Assembly (NCBI GenBank): GCA_035604135.1
Contig: DATNJB010000060.1
Span: forward strand, 179,767 to 243,766
DNA length: 64,000 nucleotides
Reading direction: 5' to 3'
From: Poindextera sp035604135
GTDB lineage: Bacteria > Pseudomonadota > Alphaproteobacteria > Caulobacterales > Caulobacteraceae
Under the pieces are notes generated by a model that worked only from the letters and a program-made list of their open reading frames with translations, was not told the origin of the DNA and made no database searches. Positions 25,053 through 34,043 of this stretch are shown in pieces; the stretch's first letter is position 1; every line of letters begins with the position of its first letter. The translations under genes were made by a program, and so were the position numbers.

Positions 25053-26458
25053 GACCACTGCGCTTTCCGCCAGCAGGAGGGCCGAGCACGCAAACCACCG
25101 AGCCCTCGCTGGAAGCCCCGCGCCGCCACCTGGGCACGGGCCACGCGGTCCTGCTCGCGCTCGGCATGATCATGACGACCGACACGCTCAGGACCGCGCC
25201 GACGGTCGCGCTGAATCTCGGGACCTGGCACTTCTACGGGACCTGGGTGCTCGGCGGCCTGATCTCGATGATCGGCGCCTTCTGCTACGTCGAGATGGCG
25301 ACCGCGTTTCCCGATCCTGGCGGCGACTACAACTTCCTGACCAAGGCCTACGGCCGCGAGGTGGGCTTCCTGTTCGCCTGGTCGCGGTTCTCGATCATGC
25401 ACACCGGCTGGATCGCGCTCATGGCCTTCCTGTTCGCCGACTACGCCGGCGCGCTGGTGAACCTCGGCCACGCAGGCCGCACGGCGTTCGCGATCGCGAC
25501 CGTGGCCGCGCTCGTGGGCCTGAACCTGCTGCATGTGCGGCGGGGCTTTCTGACCCAGGCCGGCCTAGTGCTCCTGGTGACGGCGGGGTTTGCCGCCGTC
25601 ATCGCCGCCGCGATCAAGCTCGGTTTGAGCGGCCAGCTTCCCCACGCCGCTTCTCAAGCGCCGACGGCGGCGCCGACGCTGAGCCAGTTCAGCGTGGCGC
25701 TGATCTACATCTTCCTCGCCTACGGCGGCTGGAGCGACGCCGCGACCCTGTCGGCCGAGGTGAGGAGCGACCGGCGCGGGATGCTGATCGCCATCATGGG
25801 CAGCCTGGCGCTGCTCATGGTCATCTACCTGGCGCTCAACGCCGCCATGATGATCGGGCTGGGGCCTCGGGGGCTGGCCGCCTCGACCGCGCCGGCCGCC
25901 GACCTGATGGGCAGGGCGTTCGGCCCGATTGGCGCGGCGCTGATCGTCGCGGTTGTCGGCGTCTCCGCCGTGGCCAGCATCAACTCGACGCTGATCGTGG
26001 GCGCCCGCACCACCTATGCCGCCGCCCGCGACATTCCGGTTCTGGCCGCGATCGGCCGCTGGGACGGCGGCCGCGGCGTGCCGGCGCGAGCCGTCCTGGC
26101 GGAGGGCGGCTTCGCCATGCTGCTGGTCGGCGCCGGCGGGTTCGCGCAGAGCGGCTTCAACGCCATGGTCAGCTACATGACGCCGGTCTACTGGCTCTTC
26201 ATCGTGCTCAGCATGGGCGCCCTGATGATCCTGCGCCAGCGGCATCCCGAGGCCTCGCGCCATGCGCGCACGCCGCTCTATCCGCTGTTCCCGGTCCTCT
26301 TCATCGCCATCTCGCTCTACATGTTCGTCGCCGGGCTGATGGACCTCGGCGCCGGCGCGCTCTGGGGCGCCGGCGTGCTCGCGGCGGGCGGTTTCCTTCT
26401 CCTGCTGGTCCGCCGCACGCCGCGCGAGGGCGTTGTGGTCGCGCCGCCCCCGCCTTAA
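25049..26458 (+). CDS. APC-superfamily amino acid permease
   Basis: The 469-residue protein has about 12 membrane segments. The N-terminal GHAVLLALGMIMTTDTLRTAPTVA and YVEMATAFPDPGGDYNFLTKAYG (helices 1-3) match the APC amino acid/polyamine/organocation family, as does the helix 6 region LIYIFLAYGGWSDAATLSAEVR. The start overlaps the stop of the preceding small membrane protein. The substrate is not determined by sequence alone. Confidence 0.82.
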   Translation: MRPLRFPPAGGPSTQTTEPSLEAPRRHLGTGHAVLLALGMIMTTDTLRTAPTVALNLGTWHFYGTWVLGGLISMIGAFCYVEMATAFPDPGGDYNFLTKAYGREVGFLFAWSRFSIMHTGWIALMAFLFADYAGALVNLGHAGRTAFAIATVAALVGLNLLHVRRGFLTQAGLVLLVTAGFAAVIAAAIKLGLSGQLPHAASQAPTAAPTLSQFSVALIYIFLAYGGWSDAATLSAEVRSDRRGMLIAIMGSLALLMVIYLALNAAMMIGLGPRGLAASTAPAADLMGRAFGPIGAALIVAVVGVSAVASINSTLIVGARTTYAAARDIPVLAAIGRWDGGRGVPARAVLAEGGFAMLLVGAGGFAQSGFNAMVSYMTPVYWLFIVLSMGALMILRQRHPEASRHARTPLYPLFPVLFIAISLYMFVAGLMDLGAGALWGAGVLAAGGFLLLLVRRTPREGVVVAPPPP

Positions 26459-26488
26459 GCGTCGGGACCGCCGACAAGGACCGCTCCG

Positions 26489-26965
26489 ATGCGCGCGACG
26501 CCCAAGACCGCCCTCGCGATCCTCATGCTTTGCGCGGTCGCGGCCTGCGCTCCGCCAGGCAGGACGATCACCGCCGACCAGCTGCCCCACGTGAAACCGG
26601 GGCTGTGGGTGGAGGCCGTGACCGACAACGGGACAGCGATGGGCGCGTCACAGGACTGTTCCGACGGCGCGCTGCACCTGCCGGGCGCCCTGATGCCGGC
26701 CGGATGCACGTCGCAGCCCGTGATGCGACTCACGCCCAACGGCGCGGTGGTGGTCGACTGGAGCTGCAGCGCCGGTGGCGTAACCACCATGGTGCACACT
26801 TCAGCCGCCGGCGACTTCGGCGCGAGCTACCTGATCGACAGCAAGACGACGATGACCGCCAGCGGCGCGGCGCCGCAGATCACCACTGTGCACGAGGCCT
26901 ACAAGTTCCTCGGTCCCTGCCCGGCGGGTGCGGCAGGCGCGCAGGCCTCCGGCGCCGCCGACTGA
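26489..26965 (+). CDS. DUF3617-like lipoprotein
   Basis: The 158-residue protein has a signal peptide ending in a lipobox (LCAVAAC, Cys20). The mature part begins with HVKPGLWVEAV and carries spaced cysteines (QDCSDG, AGCTSQ, DWSCSAGG, LGPCPAG), the pattern of DUF3617 secreted proteins. The cysteines may form disulfides in the periplasm. The gene ends 3 bases before the convergent CoA-transferase stop. The function is unknown. Confidence 0.68.
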   Translation: MRATPKTALAILMLCAVAACAPPGRTITADQLPHVKPGLWVEAVTDNGTAMGASQDCSDGALHLPGALMPAGCTSQPVMRLTPNGAVVVDWSCSAGGVTTMVHTSAAGDFGASYLIDSKTTMTASGAAPQITTVHEAYKFLGPCPAGAAGAQASGAAD

Positions 26966-26968
26966 CGG

Positions 26969-28171
26969 TCAGATCGCTCCCTCCGCCTTCAGCGCCTCCA
27001 CGTCCGCCTCCGAGAGGCCGAGGAGCTCACCGTAGACTTCCACGTTGTTCGCCCCGATCCTCGGGCTCGGGACGGCGGGCGTCTGCGGCGTGCCGTGGTA
27101 GCGGAGCGGGCTGCCGGGTACACTGATGCGCCCGAGCTGCGGGTGGTCGATCTCCTCGATCATGCCGCGGCCCTGCATGTGCTCGTTGGCCAGCACCTCG
27201 TGCAGGTCGCGCACCGGCGCCGACGGCACGTGATGCTCTTTCGTGGCCGCGAAGATCTCGGCGCGGGTAAGCGCCTTGGCCCAGTCCTCGACGATGGCGT
27301 CGGTCTCGGCCATGTGCTTGACCCGCTCGGCGTTGCTTACGAAACGCGGATCGTCGTTCAGGTCCTCGCGAGCCATGGCGCGGAGCAGGTTTCGCCAGTG
27401 GTCGTCGTTGTTGCAGATGATGGCGAACCAGCCGTCCTTGCAGGCGTAGACGTTGTAGGGGGAGACCGCGAGCCCGCCGTGGCGGTTGCCCGTGCGCCCG
27501 AGCGGCCGATCGGGGTTGTTGTGGACCATGCCCAGGTTCGAGGCGAGCGTCGGGAAGATCGTCTCGACCATCGCGACCTCGACCAGACGGCCCTTGCCGG
27601 TGCGCTCGCGCTCGTAGAGGGCGGTGACGATCGCGCCATACAGGTGCGTGCCGGACAGGAAGTCGGCGATCGCGGGGCCGGCCTTCACCGGCGGCCCGTC
27701 CGGAAAGCCGGTGACGCTGATCGCGCCCGACGCCGCCTGGATGGTGATGTCCATGGCGAGGTTGTCGCGCTCAGGCCCTGAGAGGCCGTAGCCGGTGGCC
27801 GATGCGTAGATCAGGCGCGGGTTCTCGGCCATGAGGACATCGGCGCCGACGCCCAGCCGGTCCATGACGCCGGGCGCGAAGTTTTCGAGCAGGACGTCGC
27901 CTTTGCGTGCGAGCGCCTTCATCAGCTCGACGCCGCGCGGGCTCTTCAGGTTCAGCGTGATCGCGCGCTTGTTGGAGTTGAGCATGGCGAGCGGCAGGGA
28001 CGCCCCGCCCCCCACCGCCTCGCGCACGCGCAACGGCTCGCCGCGCGGCGGCTCGACTTTGATCACGGTGGCGCCGGCCTTGGCCAGCAAGAGGCCGGCG
28101 TAGGGGCCCTGGTAGACCTGGCCCAAGTCGATCACGACGACGCCCTGCAGGGGCGGAGCACGCGTTTCCAT
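26969..28171 (-). CDS. Class III (CaiB/BaiF/Frc) CoA transferase
   Basis: The 400-residue protein begins PLQGVVVIDLGQVYQGPYAGLLLAKAGATVIKVEPP and continues with RAITLNLKSPRGVELMKAL and LLENFAPGVMDRLGVG, the family III CoA-transferase fold of intertwined dimers. The catalytic Asp is probably in NLAMDITIQAASG. Family members move CoA between carboxylic acids without a nucleotide. It is downstream of the acyl-CoA dehydrogenase gene (7 bases), so it probably activates an acid for the same pathway. Confidence 0.88.
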   Translation of the reverse strand: METRAPPLQGVVVIDLGQVYQGPYAGLLLAKAGATVIKVEPPRGEPLRVREAVGGGASLPLAMLNSNKRAITLNLKSPRGVELMKALARKGDVLLENFAPGVMDRLGVGADVLMAENPRLIYASATGYGLSGPERDNLAMDITIQAASGAISVTGFPDGPPVKAGPAIADFLSGTHLYGAIVTALYERERTGKGRLVEVAMVETIFPTLASNLGMVHNNPDRPLGRTGNRHGGLAVSPYNVYACKDGWFAIICNNDDHWRNLLRAMAREDLNDDPRFVSNAERVKHMAETDAIVEDWAKALTRAEIFAATKEHHVPSAPVRDLHEVLANEHMQGRGMIEEIDHPQLGRISVPGSPLRYHGTPQTPAVPSPRIGANNVEVYGELLGLSEADVEALKAEGAI

Positions 28172-28178
28172 GCAGGCC

Positions 28179-29345
28179 CTAGTACAGCGCCTGGTCGAAG
28201 AGGTCGCGGGCGATGACGATGCGCTGCACCTCGCTCGGGCCTTCTCCGATGCGGCGGATACGCATCTCGCGGTACCAGCGCTCCAGCGGCAGGTCCTTGG
28301 TCACGCCATAGCCGCCGTGGATCTGCATCGCGCGGTCGACGACGCGGCTGCCGCCTTCGCTGGCCAAGAGCTTGGCGATCGCCGCCTCGGTGCGGAAGGG
28401 TGCGCCGCTCGCGGCCTTGCACGCCGCATCCATGATCGCCCAGCGGGCGGTGCGGATGTCGATCTCGTTATCGACGACCATCCACTGGATGGCTTGGCGC
28501 GTCGAGAGCATGGCCCCGAACGTCTCGCGCTGCTTGGCGTATTCGATCGCCATCTCCTGGGCCCGGATGGCGACGCCCAGGCAGCCGGCCGCGTAGGGGA
28601 TGCGCTGGCGCGTCAGCCGGTCGTTGGCGATGGCGAAGCCGCGATTCACCTCGCCCAGCACGTTCTTGTGCGGCACCCGGGCGTCCTCGAACTGCAGCTC
28701 GGTGCCGTAGTGGCCGGAGCGCAGGGTGTGCACCACGCGGCGCACGTAGAAGCCGGGGGTGTCCGCGTCGACGATGAAGCAGGTGATGCCGCCCCGCCCC
28801 GCCGCCGCGTCGGTGCGCGCGAACACGATCCCGAAGTCGGCCCCGTCGGCGCCGGAGATGAAGATCTTCGCGCCGTTGATCACCCAGTCGTCGCCGTCGC
28901 GCACCGCCTTGGTGCGGATCGCCCGCGCCGGGTCGGAGCCGCCCGAGGGCTCGGTCAGCCCGAAGAAGCCGTGCTTCTCGCCGCGCAGCATCGGGAAGAG
29001 GTAGCGCTCCTTCTGGTCGTCGTTGGCCTCGTAGAGCTGCGCCAGACCGGCGCCGCCGAAGGCGCCGAAACACGGCGAATAAAGGCCAGCTCGATGCTGG
29101 GCGGTCTCGATCGCGATCAGCGTCTGCGTCACGATGTCGACCTCTGGCCCCCCGAACTCGGGCGGGATGCCGAGGCCGTAGAGACCCATGGCCTTGGTGA
29201 TGCCCACAAGCCGCGCCTGATCCTCGGGCTCGAGGCGCGAGGCGTCGGGGTCGAGCTTCGCCTCCAGCGGCCAGATCTCTTCGCGCACGAACCGCCGCAC
29301 CTGCTCGACGATCTGCGCCTGTTCCGGGGTCAGCTCAAAGTCCAC
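28179..29345 (-). CDS. Acyl-CoA dehydrogenase
   Basis: The 388-residue flavoprotein has FFGLTEPSGGSDPARAIRTKAVRDGDDWVINGAKIFISGA, the FAD and acyl-CoA site of the ACAD family. The C-terminal half has RQAIQWMVVDNEIDIRTARWAIMDAA and IHGGYGVTKDLPLERWYREMRIRRIGEGPSEVQR, including the catalytic-base region. It introduces a trans-2 double bond in an acyl-CoA and passes electrons to ETF. The run of genes from here to about 32,000 suggests an acyl-CoA degradation operon. Confidence 0.92.
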   Translation of the reverse strand: MDFELTPEQAQIVEQVRRFVREEIWPLEAKLDPDASRLEPEDQARLVGITKAMGLYGLGIPPEFGGPEVDIVTQTLIAIETAQHRAGLYSPCFGAFGGAGLAQLYEANDDQKERYLFPMLRGEKHGFFGLTEPSGGSDPARAIRTKAVRDGDDWVINGAKIFISGADGADFGIVFARTDAAAGRGGITCFIVDADTPGFYVRRVVHTLRSGHYGTELQFEDARVPHKNVLGEVNRGFAIANDRLTRQRIPYAAGCLGVAIRAQEMAIEYAKQRETFGAMLSTRQAIQWMVVDNEIDIRTARWAIMDAACKAASGAPFRTEAAIAKLLASEGGSRVVDRAMQIHGGYGVTKDLPLERWYREMRIRRIGEGPSEVQRIVIARDLFDQALY

Positions 29346-29355
29346 GCTTGCCTCC

Positions 29356-29688
29356 CTATCCGGGGTTCAGCCGGCCGATGCGGCGGTCGGCGGCGTCGGT
29401 GTTTCCGGCCGGCAGGGCGCCGTGGTCGGCTTTGTGGACCATGAGTAGTTCGTCGTAGCGGCTCATATACTGAGCGGTGACCTCGGTGCGGAACTTGGCC
29501 GCCACGCCGGCTCTGAGCGCCGCTTCGAGTTCGCTGCGCAGGCCGAACAGCGTCCGCCCGCCGGCGTAGCCGATGCGGATCACGCGCCCGTCGGCGTCGC
29601 CCAGCTGAAAGACCCCAAGCTCGCCGGCCAGCTTGGCGACATTTTCCGCCGTGAGATCCTTCCAGGGTTTCTCCAACCGAACGCCCAT
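29356..29688 (-). CDS. Conserved hypothetical protein, possibly GIY-YIG-like
   Basis: The 110-residue protein has GELGVFQLGDADGRVIRIGYAGGRT, which resembles the two short strands of a GIY-YIG-type fold (GVFxL then RIGYA), followed by FRTEVTAQYMSRYDELLMVHKADHGALPAGN. The usual catalytic Arg/Glu of nucleases are not clearly in place, so nuclease activity is unlikely. Its ATG overlaps the enoyl-CoA hydratase stop by one base (TGATG), which places it firmly in the acyl-CoA operon. The role is unknown. Confidence 0.6.
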   Translation of the reverse strand: MGVRLEKPWKDLTAENVAKLAGELGVFQLGDADGRVIRIGYAGGRTLFGLRSELEAALRAGVAAKFRTEVTAQYMSRYDELLMVHKADHGALPAGNTDAADRRIGRLNPG

Positions 29689-30443
29689 CAGCGGCCCTCG
29701 AACTTCGGCGGACGACGCTCCAGCATCGCTGCGATGCCTTCGCGCGCGTCGGCGCTGGACGAAGCGGCGGCGACCAACGCATCGACGTCGCCGTGGGGGA
29801 TCTCGTCGCGAAAGGCCATGGCCCGGACCATCACCGCCTTCATCGCCTTCAGCGACAGCGGCGCGTTGCCTGCGAGCCGATCGATCACGGCCTGCGCCGC
29901 CGCGTCCAGCTCGGCGGCCGGGACGGCCTTGTAGATCAATCCGAGTTCGGCCATGCGGCGGGCAGGGAGCGGGTCGCCCAACAGCAGCATCTCGCGCGCG
30001 CCGACCGGGCCCATGACCTCGAGCAGCTTCTTGGCCAGGAACCAGCTCGGCGCGAGGCCGATCCTGGCCAGCGACATGCCGAACCGCGCCGCTTCGCTCG
30101 CCACGACGAAGTCGCAGTGCAGGGCAAGCTCGTTGCCGCCGGCGATGGCGTCGCCCTGGACGACCGCGACCACCGGCAGGGGGTAGAGCTCGATCGCGTG
30201 CAGCATGGCCTCGATCGCCGGCGCGCCGACCGCCTCGCCGCCGCGCTCGCGCAGGTCGAGACCGGCGCAGAAGACGCCGCCCTCGGCGCGGATAACGGTG
30301 AGCCGTTCCTCCGCGGGCGGGTCCACCGTGAAGGCGGCCTTCAGCGCGGCCAGCATCTCGGCGTCCAGCGCGTTCCTTTTGTCGGCCCGCGCCAGGGTCA
30401 CGGTGCGCGCCGCGCCGCCAGCTTCGATTCTGACCTTGTCCAT
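29688..30443 (-). CDS. Enoyl-CoA hydratase/isomerase (crotonase) family
   Basis: The 251-residue protein has the crotonase oxyanion segments VFCAGLDLRERGG and VVAVVQGDAIAGGNELALHCDFVVASEAARFGMSLARIGLAPSW. In classical hydratases two glutamates sit after the second segment; here the second position does not clearly hold Glu, so isomerase or another crotonase reaction is possible. The start overlaps the preceding gene's stop by one base, as does its own stop with the next start. Confidence 0.86.
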   Translation of the reverse strand: MDKVRIEAGGAARTVTLARADKRNALDAEMLAALKAAFTVDPPAEERLTVIRAEGGVFCAGLDLRERGGEAVGAPAIEAMLHAIELYPLPVVAVVQGDAIAGGNELALHCDFVVASEAARFGMSLARIGLAPSWFLAKKLLEVMGPVGAREMLLLGDPLPARRMAELGLIYKAVPAAELDAAAQAVIDRLAGNAPLSLKAMKAVMVRAMAFRDEIPHGDVDALVAAASSSADAREGIAAMLERRPPKFEGR

Positions 30444-30799
30444 CAGCCGCCGCCCCGCCGCTCGCAGTCGAGGATCTCGTCGAGCACGAACTGGTAGTAG
30501 GTCATCGCCTCGCTCACCGAGAAGCGGTCGCGCACAAACTCGATCTTCGGCGCGCCCGAGCGCGCCGACTCCGCGTCCATGTTCGCCCCCAGCGCCGGCC
30601 AGCGCAGCATGCGCGGCATGCGCCGGTCGCGGATCGCGATGGTCTCCGCCTTCGCCTCCGGGTGCAGCTCGAGGAAGCGCAGGTATCCGCTCGCGCAGGC
30701 GCGGACGGCCTCGGCCCCCTTGCCGGCGCGCATGGCGACAAACGCGCCTTCCAGCGTCTGGCGAAGCTCGGCGTTTTCGATGTCGGATGGCTTGGGCAT
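30443..30799 (-). CDS. Conserved hypothetical protein (118 residues)
   Basis: The protein is mostly alpha-helical and soluble, with no signal or membrane segment. A motif such as ETIAIRDRRMPRMLRWPALGANMD and an acidic tail YYQFVLDEILDCERRGGG are visible. It lies between the luciferase-like gene (3 bases upstream) and the crotonase gene (one-base overlap), so it is co-expressed with acyl-CoA enzymes. I do not recognise a family. Confidence 0.55.
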   Translation of the reverse strand: MPKPSDIENAELRQTLEGAFVAMRAGKGAEAVRACASGYLRFLELHPEAKAETIAIRDRRMPRMLRWPALGANMDAESARSGAPKIEFVRDRFSVSEAMTYYQFVLDEILDCERRGGG

Positions 30800-30802
30800 C
30801 GC

Positions 30803-32049
30803 TCAGACCGACGAGTTGATCACGGCGTCGACGCCCTTCAGCTGGTCGGCGCGCCAGGCTTTGTGCTCGCGCTCGTGCCGCTCCTTGAACTCCGGCAGCA
30901 GCTCTCTGCCGAACGTCTCGATCGACTCCATGATGTGCTCGTGCTTCCGATCGCCGCACTGGGCGACGAAGATCATCACGTCCAGGTGCTGGGCCTCGTA
31001 CTTGGTGAGGGTCTTGCGCAGACTCTCGACCGTCCCGATGGCGTTGCCCGAGCGGGCGGCGCGATAGAGGGCCTTCTGGATCTCGTCCTCGGGCTCGCCG
31101 CTCGCGATCTCCGCCGGCGACAGGAACCCGCCGCGCTGGGCCTGCACGCTCGCCGTCTCGCCCGAGCGGTTCAGGAAGTCGCGATAGACGTTCGAGCCGC
31201 CGGGCTTGTGGTTCCCGCCGACCGCCGGGTTGTAATAATAGCCCAGCGAATAGGAGAAGAAGGCCGGGCCGTTCGCGCTGCGGCGCATGGCCTCTTCGTC
31301 GGTCGCAGCCATCATGAAGGTGTTCAAAACCGCGAGCGCCGGGTTGATGGCGTGGCCGATCGGCATCAGCTCCTCGCGCACCAGGCGGTAGTACTCGAGC
31401 GCCCGCTCGCCCAGCTCCTCCGGCGTCTCGAAGCCGAAGCCCAGCGAGCCCATGCCCAGGCGGGCGGCGACCATGGTCGTCTCCCGCCTGGATGCCGCGA
31501 CCCGGAGCGGCGGACGGGGCTTTGCAGCGGCTTCGGAATCACGTTGCGGGACGGCATGGAGAAGTACTGGCCCTCGAACCCCTCGTAGGGGGTCTGCACC
31601 ATCATGTTGGTGATTTCGCGGGTGGCTTCCTCCCACATCGCCTTCTTCAGCTGCCGCTGCACGCCGAAGCCGCCGAGCTCCATCTCCGAGGCGCTCTCGC
31701 CGGAGCCGAACTCGACCCGGCCGTTGGAGATGATGTCGAGCGCGCTGATCCGCTCGGCGACACGCGCCGGCGGATTGTAAGCGGGCGGAGTGAGCACGAT
31801 ACCGTGGCCGAGGCGGATGTTTTTCGTCCGCTGGCTTAGCGCCGCCATCATCAGCTCGGGCGCGCTCGAGCGGGAGTATTCCTCCAAGAAGTGGTGCTCG
31901 ACCTCGAACACGTAGTCGAAGCCCAGGCTGTCGGCCAACGCCACCTGGTCCAGCATCTCGTGATAGATCCGCCGCTCCTCGTCGGGGTTCCACTGCTCCG
32001 CGTCAGCCGGTTTGGGCAGCTGCAGCTCGTAGAAAAGACCGAATTTCAT
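30803..32049 (-). pseudogene. Luciferase-like (LLM) flavin monooxygenase, frameshifted
   Basis: The first ~177 codons (from ATG 32049, AGGA upstream) encode a normal LLM N-terminus: MKFGLFYELQLPKP, then FEVEHHFLEEYSRSSAPELMMAAL and RTKNIRLGHGIVLTPP. The family match then continues in another frame with PPLRVAASRRETTMVAARLGMGSLGFGFETPEELGERALEYY to the stop at 30803. The frame changes at a run of four G on the plus strand (31516-31519). One extra G there restores an uninterrupted ~415-residue protein. It is either a recent knockout or a sequencing indel. Confidence 0.85.
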
Positions 32050-32080
32050 AGACTTATCCTAATCGTTCAACGTCAAATTA

Positions 32081-32941
32081 TCACGTCAGCGGCGGCGCCG
32101 GCGAAGGGTCGCGCAGGTTGAAGATGTCATCGAAGCGGCGCTGGACGCCGGCCATGTTGGTGGCGTGGGTCAAGAGGTAGAACTGCTCGTCGAGCATGGC
32201 CTGCACGACCTTCTCACCCACCTCGCGCGGCGCCATGCCCTCGGACTTGAAGCGGGCGTCCATGGCCGCGACGGCCTCGCGCGATGCCGCTGTCGGCTGG
32301 ATGGCCGCATCCACCAGCGTCGCCGGCCGGTTGCGGGCCGAGGTGATGATGTTGGTGGCGATCATGCCGGGGCAGAGCAGGGTGACCCCGATCTTCGCCT
32401 CGGCGTTCTTCAAGTCCCAGTAGAGCCCCTCGGTCAGCCGCGCGACCGCGTGCTTGCTGACGCCATAGATCGAGCCCGCACCGGTGGTCAGGCCCAGGAT
32501 CGAGGAGGTGTTGACGATATGCCCTTCCTCGCCGTGGGCGATCATCCTGGGCGCGAAGGCGCGTAGGCCGTTCACCACGCCCCAGAAGTTCACCCCCATC
32601 ACCCAGTCCCAGTCCTTCTGGCCCTGCGCCCAGATCGGCCGCGGACCGCCTCCGCCGCCCGAGACCCCGGCGTTGTTGCAGAGCACGTGCACGCGCCCGA
32701 ACCGCCGCTCGGCGGCGTCGGCCAGGGCTTCGACCGCCTCGTAGGACGAGACGTCGGTCAGCTGCGGCGCGACCTCGAGGTTCATGCGCGTCAGGCGGTC
32801 GGCCTCGCGCTCCAGCGCGTCGCGCTCAACGTCGGCCATGACGACCTTCATGCCGCGGCTCGCGAACGCCTCGGTCATCCCGAGCCCGATCCCGCTCGCA
32901 GCGCCGGTGACGACCGCGACCTTGCCTTCCAGCGTCTTCAT
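32081..32941 (-). CDS. Short-chain dehydrogenase/reductase
   Basis: The 286-residue classical SDR has TGAASGIGLGMTEAFASRGMKVVMADVER (NAD(P) motif, residues 12-40; the Asp after the second strand favours NAD(H)). NNAG, the catalytic NTSSILG and YGVSKHA are also present. The segment GHIVNTSSILGLTTGAGSIYGVSKHAV is intact. The C-terminal extension (from MDEQFYLLTHATNM onward) is found in many alphaproteobacterial SDRs of lipid metabolism. It lies 31 bases upstream of the frameshifted LLM gene on the same strand. Confidence 0.87.
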   Translation of the reverse strand: MKTLEGKVAVVTGAASGIGLGMTEAFASRGMKVVMADVERDALEREADRLTRMNLEVAPQLTDVSSYEAVEALADAAERRFGRVHVLCNNAGVSGGGGGPRPIWAQGQKDWDWVMGVNFWGVVNGLRAFAPRMIAHGEEGHIVNTSSILGLTTGAGSIYGVSKHAVARLTEGLYWDLKNAEAKIGVTLLCPGMIATNIITSARNRPATLVDAAIQPTAASREAVAAMDARFKSEGMAPREVGEKVVQAMLDEQFYLLTHATNMAGVQRRFDDIFNLRDPSPAPPLT

Positions 32942-32971
32942 CCGCGCTCCTCCCCGAAATCATCTAAGCGC

Positions 32972-33052
32972 AAATTGAGGACAGGTACGACTTTCGTGCG
33001 CAACCCGCATCGCGACCGCAGCGCCGCCGAAAGTCGTACCTGTCCACAATTT
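32972..33052. repeat. 81-bp element with 25-bp inverted repeats
   Basis: Arms at 32972-32996 and 33028-33052 are inverted copies differing at one position (both contain GGACAGGTACGACTTTCG or its complement), around a 31-base core. The right arm ends at the stop codon of the LLM gene that follows. The long arms could form a terminator-like hairpin, but near-identity over 25 bp is more than a terminator needs and suggests a non-autonomous mobile or dispersed element. Confidence 0.75.
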
Positions 33053-33993
33053 CAGACGATGACCCCCTCTTCGGCGACCAGCTCCAGTGAGTGGATGCGG
33101 GAGGCGAGGGTGGGGCCGGCGCTCATGACGAAGATCTCGTCGGCGCCGGTGTGGCGCGCCTTGTCCGCGAGGAGACTGCGCACCGTCGGTCCGTCGCCGC
33201 GGATGCGGCGGACGAAGCCCTCGCCTTCCTCGCCGCCGGGCGGCGTCGGCCGGCGCGGCAGCATGGCGGCCAGCCGGTCGGCCTCCTCGGCGGTATCGGC
33301 GGCCAGCGCGATGGTGGCGACTCCGGCGCAAGGCTGCTGGCGATAGACCGACGGCTTGAAGCTCTCGCGATAGGCGGCGACGGCCAGCATGCCGTCTGCG
33401 CGGGCGATGAACTCGGCGAACACCATGCCCACCCCGGCCATGCCGGCGAAGCGTGCGGAGTCGACAGAGGAGCAGAGCAGGAAGAGGTCCGGATGCGAGG
33501 GCCCACGCGGGTTGGCCTTCACGTCCGAGAAGGCGTGGCCCTGCGGGAACGGCTCGACCCCGGACGAGTCGAGCAGCCAGGCGGAGAGCAGGGCGAAGAA
33601 CTGCGGGAACACCGCGGACGAGCGCGTGCCCAGCGCCTGGCCGGTGACGAGATCGGCGCCCAGCGCGCGGCCGAGACCGAGGTCGATCCGCCCGGGCGCC
33701 AGCGCCTCCAGCTCCATGAACACCTCGGCGACCTTGAGCGGCGAGTAGTTGGGCAGCATCACCCCGCCGGAGCCCAGGCGGATGCGGCTGGTGACCTGGG
33801 TCAGCGCCGCGATCAGGATCTCGGGCGCCGGGCTCGACAGGTGCTGGATCGAATGGTGCTCGGCGACCCAGAAGCGGTGGTAGCCCAGCCGCTCGGCGGC
33901 CTTGGCCACCTCGATGGTGTCGCGCACCCCCTGCGCTTGGGTCCCGCCGTCGGCGGACACCGGCGAGAGGTCGAGGGCCGAGAGGATCGCCAT
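33052..33993 (-). CDS. LLM flavin-dependent oxidoreductase (MsnO8-like)
   Basis: The 313-residue protein has the TIM-barrel luciferase-like pattern: LSALDLSPVSADG at the N-terminus, GYHRFWVAEHHSIQHLSSPAPEILIAALTQVTSRIRLGSGGVMLPNYSPLKVAEVF, then LEALAPGRIDLGLGRALGAD. This matches the MsnO8 subgroup of FMN-dependent monooxygenases. The substrate is unknown. The gene is bracketed by two different inverted-repeat elements (32972-33052 and 34044-34205). Confidence 0.85.
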   Translation of the reverse strand: MAILSALDLSPVSADGGTQAQGVRDTIEVAKAAERLGYHRFWVAEHHSIQHLSSPAPEILIAALTQVTSRIRLGSGGVMLPNYSPLKVAEVFMELEALAPGRIDLGLGRALGADLVTGQALGTRSSAVFPQFFALLSAWLLDSSGVEPFPQGHAFSDVKANPRGPSHPDLFLLCSSVDSARFAGMAGVGMVFAEFIARADGMLAVAAYRESFKPSVYRQQPCAGVATIALAADTAEEADRLAAMLPRRPTPPGGEEGEGFVRRIRGDGPTVRSLLADKARHTGADEIFVMSAGPTLASRIHSLELVAEEGVIV

Positions 33994-34043
33994 CTAGAGC
34001 GTGCTCACGAGAAGTCGCATCACCAAGCCAAGCCGAAAGATAC

